From positions 1 through 26,891 of the IMG/VR virus record IMGVR_UViG_3300046536_000476: a stretch of 26,891 nucleotides of DNA. One strand, 5' to 3'. The notes below the pieces were generated by a model, which was not told where the DNA came from, did no database searches, and saw nothing but the letters and a program-made list of their open reading frames with translations. The stretch is from a virus. Shown here piece by piece: positions 1 through 7,043 of this stretch. Both the position numbers and the translations under genes were made by a program. Within the stretch, counting starts at the first letter, position 1, and each line of letters starts with the position of its first letter.

Positions 1-1
1 G

Positions 2-223
2 GCGACCACGGTCGTCGACCTGGTCGACAAGCCCAAGCCGGCGGAGGTCGAGGAGCAGCCCGTCGTCGTCGAGGAGGCCGCGCGGGAGATCCGCGTGAAC
101 GCCAACCTCACCGACGTCGTGATCGGCCAGGGCAACTACTACACCTTCGAGGTCGGGGTGCCGTACCGGGTGCCGGCGTTCGTCGCCAACCACCTGGAGG
201 AGAAGGGCCTGATCTGGCACTGA
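2..223 (+). CDS. C-terminus of an upstream virion protein (partial)
   Basis: Only the last 73 codons are present; the start lies before the window. An E/V-rich linker (residues about 12-30 of the fragment) leads into a compact end containing YYTFEVGVPYRVPAFVA and finishing EEKGLIWH. Short endings of this style are found on small proteins encoded near the capsid gene in actinobacteriophages, so a head-associated or completion protein is likely by position (inference). It is followed at once by a strong terminator, so it ends a transcription unit or is set apart in expression level from the neck and tail genes. No enzyme motif is visible and the family is not recognised with certainty. Confidence 0.6.
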   Translation, partial: ATTVVDLVDKPKPAEVEEQPVVVEEAAREIRVNANLTDVVIGQGNYYTFEVGVPYRVPAFVANHLEEKGLIWH

Positions 224-241
224 GCCAGCCCCATGCCCGCG

Positions 242-271
242 GGGGAGAGGGGTGTCTCCCTCTCCCCTTTT
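242..271 (+). terminator. Intrinsic (Rho-independent) terminator
   Basis: GGGGAGAGGG (242-251) pairs perfectly with CCCTCTCCCC (258-267) across a 6-nt loop and is followed directly by TTTT (268-271). A ten-pair, nearly all-G/C stem with a U tract is a textbook terminator. It lies 18 bp after the stop of the upstream gene and 28 bp before the GTG of the next, so it probably trims read-through from a highly expressed head gene into the neck/tail genes. Confidence 0.85.
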
Positions 272-298
272 CGTCTGTGCCCTTCCAGGAGATACCTC

Positions 299-637
299 GT
301 GACTGACATCCAGGTCGGACAGCCCTACGTGCTGACGGCTGAGGGCGGCTACGGCAGTGGTGTGGGCTCTGTCCCACAGGGCTCCGTGGTGACGCCGTTC
401 GAGATCGTCCCGCCCGGTACGGCGGGCGTCGGCTACGCCGTTGAGGACGTCGTCCTCGTCGGCTACCACGACACCGTCACCTTCCCCGGAACCCCCGTGG
501 ACCGGACGCTGGCCATCGCCAGCAGCACCTTCACTGATGCCTTCACCCTCCAGGCGGACATGCCAGCCGAACCGGAAGCCCCGGAGGACCCCGTCGTACC
601 GTCCACGCCCGATCCCGCTCCGACGGACGGTGACTGA
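299..637 (+). CDS. Small virion-region protein of unknown function
   Basis: A 112-residue protein. The GTG start at 299 is preferred because AGGAG (287-291) sits at good spacing; an upstream ATG at 233 would run the reading frame through the terminator. Residues 1-85 are Gly/Val/Thr-rich and predicted beta (VGQPYVLTAEGGYGSG, then a GYHDTVTFPGTP stretch). The last 25 residues are Pro/Glu/Asp-rich and probably disordered. No signal peptide, membrane segment or enzyme motif is seen. Its stop overlaps the next start (TGATG), so the two are probably co-translated. Position suggests a head decoration, completion or neck accessory protein, but this is inference; I do not recognise the family. Confidence 0.75.
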   Translation: MTDIQVGQPYVLTAEGGYGSGVGSVPQGSVVTPFEIVPPGTAGVGYAVEDVVLVGYHDTVTFPGTPVDRTLAIASSTFTDAFTLQADMPAEPEAPEDPVVPSTPDPAPTDGD

Positions 638-1269
638 TGGCCGGCGGCTACCTCACGCGGCAGGCATCCCACGCACTGCTGACGCTCATGACCGGGGGAG
701 GAGAGGACACCACCTCCGGGACCGACCCGGTCGCCGACCGCATCCTGAAGGCCCACCAGATGAGGCACTGGGCCGGCGGCGACGCAAGCGCCCCTGGCGC
801 GTGGGCACCCAAGGCGTACCTGCTGCATCTCCTCGACCAGGTCGACGAGCTGGGAGCGTCCGCCGTCCGCAGCACCGTGCAGGCCCTGCCCGACGACCCG
901 AGCGGCTCGGTGTACCTCGCGCTCTCGACAGTGGATCCGGGCGACATCGCGACCGGCCTGTCAGGGGAGCTGCTAGCAGCCGGCTACCAGCGGCAGGCGG
1001 TAACCCTGTCCGCGCCCAAGTCCGGCGGCTCGTTCCTCATCCAGTCCGGGACACCCGCGGAGGTCAACCTCGCCCTCAGCGCGGTGTTCGGTCCCTTCAC
1101 CGACATGTCCGGCTCGGGAGGCGCCGTCACGCACATGGCGCTGGTGACCGCCGGGACCGGCACGGACTACGCGGTGCTCGCTGTCTGGCCGCTGGACGTT
1201 CCCGTGACCGCGGTCCAGGGCGAATCGCTGCTGGCCCAGGCCGGCTCACTGACGATCAAGGTGGCCTGA
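637..1269 (+). CDS. Tail-fibre-like (Gp80-type) virion protein, first of a tandem pair
   Basis: A 210-residue protein. An alpha-helical N-terminal part (residues 1-85) is followed by a beta-rich C-terminal domain with the pattern YLALSTVDPGD...GYQRQAVTLS...FGPFTD...VTHMALVTAG. This pattern is shared by many short phage proteins annotated as putative tail fibre or virion-surface proteins (family recognition from memory, not a search). The same pattern recurs in the next gene, so the two are paralogues. Start and stop overlap the neighbours by one base (TGATG on both sides), indicating translational coupling. A structural role on head or neck surface is inferred; no catalytic residues are apparent. 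Confidence 0.75.
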   Translation: MAGGYLTRQASHALLTLMTGGGEDTTSGTDPVADRILKAHQMRHWAGGDASAPGAWAPKAYLLHLLDQVDELGASAVRSTVQALPDDPSGSVYLALSTVDPGDIATGLSGELLAAGYQRQAVTLSAPKSGGSFLIQSGTPAEVNLALSAVFGPFTDMSGSGGAVTHMALVTAGTGTDYAVLAVWPLDVPVTAVQGESLLAQAGSLTIKVA

Positions 1270-1883
1270 TGCCTGGGTATCTCTCTCAACTCGCCGAGCG
1301 TGCAGCCCTCCAGTACGTCACCTCGACGGCCGGTACCAGCCTGCCCTCTCAGTCCATGCTGCGGAACTACATGGTGACTGTCTACCAGCAGCAGGGACTC
1401 TCGGGCCTGGCCGCCAGTCTGCCAGTCGGATTTCTGAACTCCTTCGCCAGCCAGGCGAAAGCCGACACCAGCGGCTCGTGGCTGAGTGGTCTCATCGCGG
1501 GCCGCACGGACGTGAGCGGCTCCGCCTACCTGGCCCTGCTGACCAGCGATCCGGGCAGGATGGCCACCTCTACGGACCTGGCGGCCGTGGAGGTATCCGC
1601 GACGGGTTACAGCCGGCAGCCGGTGACGTTCTCCCTCGCGACCTCTCCCGCCGGCGGAGGTTCCGGCGTCAGCAACTCCGCTCCCGTGATCTACGGCCCG
1701 TTCACTGGCAGCGGTGGTCTGGGCGCGGTCGTCACACACGCTGCCCTGTCGACTGTTCCTGCGACCGGTGGCGGGGTGATCGCTGTGTGGCAGCTCGATA
1801 CCCCCGTCTCAGCTTCCCAGAACGAGAACCTCATGCTGAACACGGCCGGCCTGGCGATTGGTCTCGACGCATGGCTGAGCTGA
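1269..1883 (+). CDS. Tail-fibre-like (Gp80-type) virion protein, second of a tandem pair
   Basis: A 204-residue paralogue of the preceding gene. The C-terminal domain has YLALLTSDPG, GYSRQPVTFS, YGPFTGSGG and VVTHAALSTV in the same order as in its neighbour, while the N-terminal helical part (QYVTSTAGTS...MLRNYMVTVYQQQG) has diverged. The start overlaps the upstream stop (TGATG), and its last 13 bases overlap the following gene. The duplicate probably forms hetero- or homomultimers on the virion, or reflects duplication followed by divergence; neither can be decided from sequence. No membrane or signal sequence. Confidence 0.75.
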   Translation: MPGYLSQLAERAALQYVTSTAGTSLPSQSMLRNYMVTVYQQQGLSGLAASLPVGFLNSFASQAKADTSGSWLSGLIAGRTDVSGSAYLALLTSDPGRMATSTDLAAVEVSATGYSRQPVTFSLATSPAGGGSGVSNSAPVIYGPFTGSGGLGAVVTHAALSTVPATGGGVIAVWQLDTPVSASQNENLMLNTAGLAIGLDAWLS

Positions 1884-2689
1884 CACGCATCCTCGCCCGC
1901 ATGCGCTCCGAACTCGGGGATTTCGGAAGCGGCTTTCGCGACCTGCTCTCCGGAACGGGAGAGCTGACCGACTACGACCTCAGCTCGGTCAACGTCACCC
2001 TCAGCCGCGTCAGCCTCCTCAACGGGCAGACGATCACCGACCTGACTGTCGGCACCGACTACGAGGTCGACGGCCGAGAGGGGCGCATCACCCTCCTCGG
2101 GACCCATGCCCCGCTCCCGCTCGGTCAGACGCTGATCGTCGAGGGCAACGCGGCCGGCATGTTCACCGACGAGGAGCTGACCCAGCACCTTCGAGACGCC
2201 GAACTCCAGCACTGCCACAACCGGCACACCACCGTGCGCTACCGGTCCGCCAACGGCTTCATCCGCTACGCCGACGAGCCGCTGACGCTCGAAAACCTGC
2301 CGGACGTCGAGGAGTTGCCCCTCATCCTCCTGGCTGTCGTCAACGCATTGTGGGCGGTCGCCACAGACGCCTCCTCCGATGTCGACATCGCCACGGGCGA
2401 AGGCACCCACGTCAACCGCGGGCAGCGCTACACCCAGGTCCTGCACCAGATCTCGGTGATGACCGATCGGTACGAAGAACTCTGCCGACAGCTCAACATC
2501 GGGCTCTTCCGCATCGAGATGGCGAACCTGCGTCGCGTCTCGCGCACCACCGGCCGGTACGTGCCGATCTACGTAGACCGCGAGTACGACGACAACGCCT
2601 ACCCCGAGCGGGTCCTGCCGACCATCGACAAGCACGACGTCGACCCGTCCGGGATCCCCAACCCCACCTACAACGGGTGGGCTGCATGA
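1871..2689 (+). CDS. Probable head-tail connector / neck protein
   Basis: A 272-residue protein. The ATG at 1871 lies inside the end of the previous gene (13-bp overlap); upstream sequence in this frame is a shadow of that gene. Residues 1-100 are beta-rich (TVGTDYEVDGREGRITLLG). Residues 100-225 are alpha-helical (FTDEELTQHLRDAELQHC, LPLILLAVVNALWAVATD, YTQVLHQISVMTDRYEELC), typical of phage connector/adaptor proteins that dock on the portal. The C-terminus (YVPIYVDREYDDN...) is extended. Position between head-side genes and tail genes, next to another neck-like gene with an ATGA overlap, supports a neck role. The exact family cannot be named without a profile search. Confidence 0.6.
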   Translation: MAELTRILARMRSELGDFGSGFRDLLSGTGELTDYDLSSVNVTLSRVSLLNGQTITDLTVGTDYEVDGREGRITLLGTHAPLPLGQTLIVEGNAAGMFTDEELTQHLRDAELQHCHNRHTTVRYRSANGFIRYADEPLTLENLPDVEELPLILLAVVNALWAVATDASSDVDIATGEGTHVNRGQRYTQVLHQISVMTDRYEELCRQLNIGLFRIEMANLRRVSRTTGRYVPIYVDREYDDNAYPERVLPTIDKHDVDPSGIPNPTYNGWAA

Positions 2690-3216
2690 GCAGAGCCGAC
2701 TGGAAGCGCGGACGCTTCTCCGCCACGGAAGAGGGCGAGCGCATCGACCAGGGCCTTCGGGCCTGGCAGCGCCACGTGGGCGACGTCATCGCCTACTGGC
2801 GCTTCTCCCACACCCGCTCGGTTTCCAACGACATCTACGACGAGGGCGACGAGGGCGGTCTGGCCTACGACGGACCGTGGTCGGTCCCGGTCCTGCACGC
2901 CACCCACGTCGAGGCGGGCGACCAGGAGGGCGACCGCGGCTTCTACACCGTCGACACGCTCGACATCAGCGCCGTGTTCGCCCAGATCCAAAAGGTCGGC
3001 CTCACTCAGGCCGACATCCACAACGACCGGTACCTGCGGGACCGCATCGCCTACGACGGTCGACTCTTCAAGATCACCCAGATGTCCATCCTCGGGCAGA
3101 TCCGCCGGCAGGACGTCCTCGTGTCCATCACCGCCGTCGAGGTCAAGCCGGACGAGCTGACATCCGACGCCGTCTTCGCCCAGTACATCCCCGCTGCGGG
3201 AGCCGGCGAGCGCTAA
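2686..3216 (+). CDS. Probable neck / head-closure protein
   Basis: A 176-residue protein starting inside the upstream stop (ATGA, 2686-2689). The motifs VSNDIYDEGDEGG, SVPVLHATHVEAGDQ, GFYTVDTLDIS and RDRIAYDGRLFKI resemble the small beta-barrel head-closure/tail-completion proteins of actinobacteriophages, in which a stretch naming 'DxYDE' and a later 'YDGxxF' strand are common (recollection, not a search). No catalytic residues or membrane segments. It ends the neck cluster; a 24-bp gap with AAGGAG leads to the next gene. A neck function is inferred from position, size and fold-like pattern. Confidence 0.6.
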   Translation: MSRADWKRGRFSATEEGERIDQGLRAWQRHVGDVIAYWRFSHTRSVSNDIYDEGDEGGLAYDGPWSVPVLHATHVEAGDQEGDRGFYTVDTLDISAVFAQIQKVGLTQADIHNDRYLRDRIAYDGRLFKITQMSILGQIRRQDVLVSITAVEVKPDELTSDAVFAQYIPAAGAGER

Positions 3217-3240
3217 GCGCCCGGCGCACCAAGGAGCCAC

Positions 3241-4833
3241 ATGGCCACCTACGAACGTCCCGACGCCTTCGTCGAGGAGCGTCTGACCACCTACGCGGAC
3301 ACCATCCCCACAGGCACCACCACGTCCACCGACTACGTCACCCCCGCCCAGGCCGACGCCCGCTACCAGCAGCTCGGCCAGCCCGTGAATCTCGCCCTGG
3401 CTGCGAGTCAGGGGCCTGCCATCACCGTGCAGCAGACGACCGACTCCAAGCCCCGCTTCCAGGCCGGCTCGGACGGCGTCCTGGCGTTCGGTACCGGCTC
3501 CGCAGACCCCGACGTGAACCTGAAGCGGGTGGGCCCAGGACTCCTCGGAACGGACGGCTCCCTGACCCAGGGCGGCCACACAGTCCTCGACGTCTCCAAG
3601 CTCGGCGTAGCCAGCGGAGTCGCCACGCTCGGCACCGACGGCAAGCTGACCCCGAGCCAGGTCCCGACCAGCGCAGGCGGCGGCTCCTCGAACCCCAACA
3701 CCACGCTCCAGGGCACCAAGGGGTACTACGTCCCGCCGGCCTGGGGCGAGTTCTGGCGGCCGAAGAGGAACGCGGCCCAGGCCGGAACGGGAAAGGCGAC
3801 CGTCGCCGTCCTCGGCGGGGCTACTGCGGCAGGCTTCCCGGCATCCAAGCTCCGCACCAAGTCCTGGCCCGGCGTACTCAATACGTCGCTCCAGAGCGCC
3901 TACGGTGACGGCGGCTCCGGTTTCTACCCCTCCCTGCTCAGCTCGCAGGGAATCCTGGGCTACACCAGCACGACCTCCTGGACCAGCGAGCTGATCGGCC
4001 AGACGGGCACCTGGGCCATCGGCGGCTACACGGCCGGCCCCGGCTGGGGCTACCTGTACTCCAAGACCCCTGGCGACACCCTCACCTTCACGGTCAAGGG
4101 CACGAGCGTCACGATCTTCACGCTCGGTGCGGACGGCCAGCACTCGCCGTGGTCCTACAGCATCGACGGCGCCACCGCCGTCGCCGTCACCGACACAGCC
4201 ACCACCGGACTCGCCGTCATCGCCACCAAGATCACGGGCCTCTCCGTCGGCACCCACACCGTCAAGCTCACCCACACCGGCACCAGCAGCCAGTACCTGT
4301 CCGTCTGTGGCGTGGCCGGCGAAAACGCTACGGGAGTCGTACTCAACAACCTCTCCCGCCGCTACACCGTCGCGAGCGAGTACCTGCCGACCCTGAAGAT
4401 GCCGTGGAACGGCGGCCCGAGCTACCCGGCTGACGTCGTCATCTACGCGGTCAGCATCGACGACATCGTCAGCGGTATCGACGCGGACGCTTGGGCGACG
4501 AGCGTGCGCCAGCACCTCAGCAACATCCGAGACGGCGGAACCGCCACCGGGGCCACGGACATCGTCATCCTGCTGCCCCACGTCGGCACGGCCGACACCG
4601 CCACCTTCTGCTATCAGGATTTCGTCGACCGCGCCCACGGCCTTGCTCGCGTATTCCAGGCAGCCGTCATCGACCTCTGGGCGCTGGGTCGGAACTCGTG
4701 GAACTACTGGCAGGCGCTCGGCTACTGGGGCGATACCTCGAATCCGGGGGCCGCAGGAACCGATGCCTTTTTCATGTCAGACGCCGGCCACTCCTACGTC
4801 GCAGGAGTCATCAACACGCTCCTTACGAGCTGA
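3241..4833 (+). CDS. Minor tail/fibre protein with a degenerate SGNH-hydrolase domain
   Basis: A 530-residue protein with AAGGAG before the ATG. Residues 1-160 are an extended fibre-like stem (TPAQADARYQQLGQP..., then a repeated LGTDG...L pattern). Residues about 165-530 look like an SGNH/GDSL hydrolase with an inserted jelly-roll module (about residues 280-360), as in esterase-like minor tail proteins of actinobacteriophages. Block I, normally G-D-S, reads G192-G193-A194, so the nucleophilic serine is absent. Block III, normally G-x-N-D, reads S405-I406-D407-D408. The terminal D514-x-x-H517 pair is kept. The fold therefore looks retained and the catalysis lost, suggesting a sugar-binding adhesin rather than a deacetylase (inference). 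Confidence 0.7.
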   Translation: MATYERPDAFVEERLTTYADTIPTGTTTSTDYVTPAQADARYQQLGQPVNLALAASQGPAITVQQTTDSKPRFQAGSDGVLAFGTGSADPDVNLKRVGPGLLGTDGSLTQGGHTVLDVSKLGVASGVATLGTDGKLTPSQVPTSAGGGSSNPNTTLQGTKGYYVPPAWGEFWRPKRNAAQAGTGKATVAVLGGATAAGFPASKLRTKSWPGVLNTSLQSAYGDGGSGFYPSLLSSQGILGYTSTTSWTSELIGQTGTWAIGGYTAGPGWGYLYSKTPGDTLTFTVKGTSVTIFTLGADGQHSPWSYSIDGATAVAVTDTATTGLAVIATKITGLSVGTHTVKLTHTGTSSQYLSVCGVAGENATGVVLNNLSRRYTVASEYLPTLKMPWNGGPSYPADVVIYAVSIDDIVSGIDADAWATSVRQHLSNIRDGGTATGATDIVILLPHVGTADTATFCYQDFVDRAHGLARVFQAAVIDLWALGRNSWNYWQALGYWGDTSNPGAAGTDAFFMSDAGHSYVAGVINTLLTS

Positions 4834-4845
4834 CAGAGAGTCCCC

Positions 4846-6354
4846 ATGGTCATTCCCAAAATGCCGCTCGTCGTAGCGGTAGCCAAGAGCCAGGTCGGCG
4901 TCCACGAAGGATATGCGGAGGGCGGCTGGAACAACTTCACCCGCTACGCCTACGAAGTACCCACGCTGGCCTGGGCCGATGGACAGTCGTGGTGTGACAC
5001 ATTTATCTCGTGGGTTGCCATGAGAGCGGGCGTCGCAAACCTCTTCCCGCGCACTGCGGACTGTTCAGCCTCCATTACCTGGTGGCAGGCAGCCAGCCGC
5101 TGGAGCTGGTATCCCGCTGTCGGTTCACAGGTAATGCTGGGCCCAAGTGGAGCTGACCACACTGGGCTCGTTTACGCCTACGACTCCGTTTTCATCTACA
5201 CGATCGAAGGAAACGGAAACGTAAACGGCACCGACGAAGGTGACGGCGTCTATCTGCGAAAGCGGAAGCGTTCCGATACGAACGTGTACGGGTACGGCCT
5301 GCCGGCATACCCCGAGGGAGTCATCACGGCTGACGTGTCCCTCAAGGGCCTCGCCGGCTACACGTACGCGACCGCGCACACCGGCCCCGGACCGGCCACG
5401 CTGCGCCAGGGCGCCTGGATGGTTGACCACCTGGTGACCGGCACGATGGCCATCAACGGGCCGGCGAACGCCGGCCGGGTGTCCATCCAGCAGAACGACC
5501 CCGACACCGTCGCCCTGGAAGTCACGGCCTCCTCGTCGCCCAACCAGTCCCTGGCGAAGTTCAAGGACACCAACGGCAACGTCGCCTTCGAGATCAACGC
5601 TGCCGGCCAGATCGTTCACCGCGGCCAGTCGCTGCACACCAGCAGCGTCCAGCTCGGGTCCGCCACCCCGGACCTGGGTGGCGGCGGCGGTGTGCTGGGC
5701 ATCAAGGACGCATCCCCGGTACCGAGCACCAACCCGACAGGCGGAGCGATCCTCTACTCCGAAGGCGGAGTGCTCAAGGTGCGCGCCGCGAGCGGTGCCA
5801 TAGCCGACCTGTCCACGGTGCCCAGGAACGAGTGGCGCCCCAGCGACCACGGCCTGATCGCCTGGACGATGGACCCTGCGTCCTGCTCCACCACCGGTAC
5901 TGCCCTCAGCACGGGCTACATCTACTTCGTCGAGATCATCCTGCGGAACGCAGCGACGATCACGAGCCTGTGCGTGAACCTCAGCGCCGGAGGAACCGGG
6001 CTCACGGCGAACCAGTGCCTGGCCGGCCTCTACACCTCCAGCGGCACCCGCGTCGGCGTCACCGCAGACATGTCGACGACATGGAACTCCGCAGGCGACA
6101 AGACCATGGCGCTCACGTCCTCGTACAGCGCGGCGGCCGGCAAGTACTACATCGCCTTCCTCGTGAACGGAACGACGAGCCCTACGTTCGCGTGCGGATC
6201 CACCCTTGGCAATTTCACCCCCGGAAACGCGCACCTCACCTCCGGCAATTACAGGTTCTGCCGCTCCGCATCCGGCCAGACCGCGCTTCCGGCGAGTTAC
6301 ACGATGACGAGCGCAACTCCCGACGCGAACAACGTCTGGACTGCCGCCGCCTAA
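4846..6354 (+). CDS. CHAP-domain wall hydrolase fused to a tail-fibre-like C-terminus
   Basis: A 502-residue protein. Residues 1-150 form a CHAP cysteine peptidase/amidase: nucleophile C50 in QSWCDTF, H105 in GADHTG, and E121/N123 in TIEGNGN are the expected triad or tetrad. CHAP enzymes cut peptidoglycan peptide cross-links or the amide bond to the sugar. Residues 165-320 contain a fibre-like module (VLGIKDASPVPSTNPTGGA, ILYSEGGVLKVR) frequent in actinobacteriophage minor tail proteins, and residues 330-502 form a beta-sandwich. The N-terminal 450 bp are visibly less G/C-biased at third positions than the rest, suggesting domain acquisition. It may be a virion-associated lysin, or the phage's endolysin; no other stand-alone lysin is in the window. 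Confidence 0.75.
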   Translation: MVIPKMPLVVAVAKSQVGVHEGYAEGGWNNFTRYAYEVPTLAWADGQSWCDTFISWVAMRAGVANLFPRTADCSASITWWQAASRWSWYPAVGSQVMLGPSGADHTGLVYAYDSVFIYTIEGNGNVNGTDEGDGVYLRKRKRSDTNVYGYGLPAYPEGVITADVSLKGLAGYTYATAHTGPGPATLRQGAWMVDHLVTGTMAINGPANAGRVSIQQNDPDTVALEVTASSSPNQSLAKFKDTNGNVAFEINAAGQIVHRGQSLHTSSVQLGSATPDLGGGGGVLGIKDASPVPSTNPTGGAILYSEGGVLKVRAASGAIADLSTVPRNEWRPSDHGLIAWTMDPASCSTTGTALSTGYIYFVEIILRNAATITSLCVNLSAGGTGLTANQCLAGLYTSSGTRVGVTADMSTTWNSAGDKTMALTSSYSAAAGKYYIAFLVNGTTSPTFACGSTLGNFTPGNAHLTSGNYRFCRSASGQTALPASYTMTSATPDANNVWTAAA

Positions 6355-6438
6355 ATCCGGGCCTGTAACAGATTCCTGCGAATGCTGCAATCCTGAATCC
6401 GGAGGAATCGTGACGTAATTACCGGAAGGCCCGAAGGA

Positions 6439-7023
6439 ATGCCCTGGATAACCAATGAGGATGCCGCCATCAAGGCGAAGCTCCAGGGTTTGGTTGTCAA
6501 TGACACCAACGCACCCACTGAGGGCCTTCCGGTAGACGTACGCTTCCGTCTCCCCGAAAACGAGTTGGCGGCGGCGACCTTTCCGCTCATCGTCATCGAG
6601 CGCACCCGCATGGACCCCGATCACGGTCGGGAGCACCGCGGGACCGTCGAACTGGGCTACACCCCCGAGGGGTACGACAGCGCCAAGTCCTACCTGGCGT
6701 CCGACCCCATCCCGTACCTGTTTGAGTACCAGGTCACCGTCTACACGCGAAAGCAGCGGCACGCGGCGAGCATCGCACAGGCGCTCTCCGCGAGGGACTA
6801 TCTCCACCCGCGCTGGGCCTACCTGGAAGTTCCGCAGGACGGAACCGTAAGGCGTCTCGAAGTAGCCGGCGGACCCGAATTCAACGAGGGCCGCGACTCC
6901 CAGGGGAAGCGCCTGTGGCAGGTCGACTACCTGCTGCACGTGAGCGCCGAACTCCTCGACGAGATCGCCGAAGTCAAGCCCGTCCAGACGGTCGACATCA
7001 CCACTCATCCCCTCGGCCAGTAG
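6439..7023 (+). CDS. Probable tail terminator / tail completion protein
   Basis: A 194-residue protein just upstream of the sheath, the usual place for the protein that caps the tail tube and joins tail to head. It has alternating beta strands (VRFRLPENELAAATFPLIVIE, YLFEYQVTVYTRKQRHA, GKRLWQVDYLLHVSAEL) with a helix SIAQALSARDYL, compatible with the tail-terminator fold. The start codon is odd: AAGGA almost touches ATG 6439, whereas a better Shine-Dalgarno, GGAGGA (6401-6406), precedes a GTG whose frame ends after two codons. The MPWITNEDAA N-terminus nevertheless looks natural. Function is inferred from position and size. Confidence 0.6.
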   Translation: MPWITNEDAAIKAKLQGLVVNDTNAPTEGLPVDVRFRLPENELAAATFPLIVIERTRMDPDHGREHRGTVELGYTPEGYDSAKSYLASDPIPYLFEYQVTVYTRKQRHAASIAQALSARDYLHPRWAYLEVPQDGTVRRLEVAGGPEFNEGRDSQGKRLWQVDYLLHVSAELLDEIAEVKPVQTVDITTHPLGQ

Positions 7024-7043
7024 GCCCTGAAGGAGCTTTCTCT

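Noticed and set aside
233-298. Upstream ATG for the small protein at 299
   Set aside because: It would translate through the terminator hairpin and lacks a good ribosome-binding site; GTG 299 has AGGAG at proper distance.
1478-1870. N-terminal extension of the connector gene
   Set aside because: This part is an Arg-rich out-of-frame reading of the preceding paralogue; the ATG at 1871 starts the natural protein.
2668-4638. Long antisense open frame of 656 codons on the - strand
   Set aside because: It mirrors clearly coding + strand genes. Long antisense frames are expected from G/C-biased third positions; composition is Val/Gly/Asp/Arg-rich with no recognisable domain.
5125-7008. Antisense open frame of 627 codons on the - strand
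   Set aside because: Shadow of the CHAP-fibre and tail terminator genes, crossing the intergenic gap by chance; no motif and no ribosome-binding site seen.
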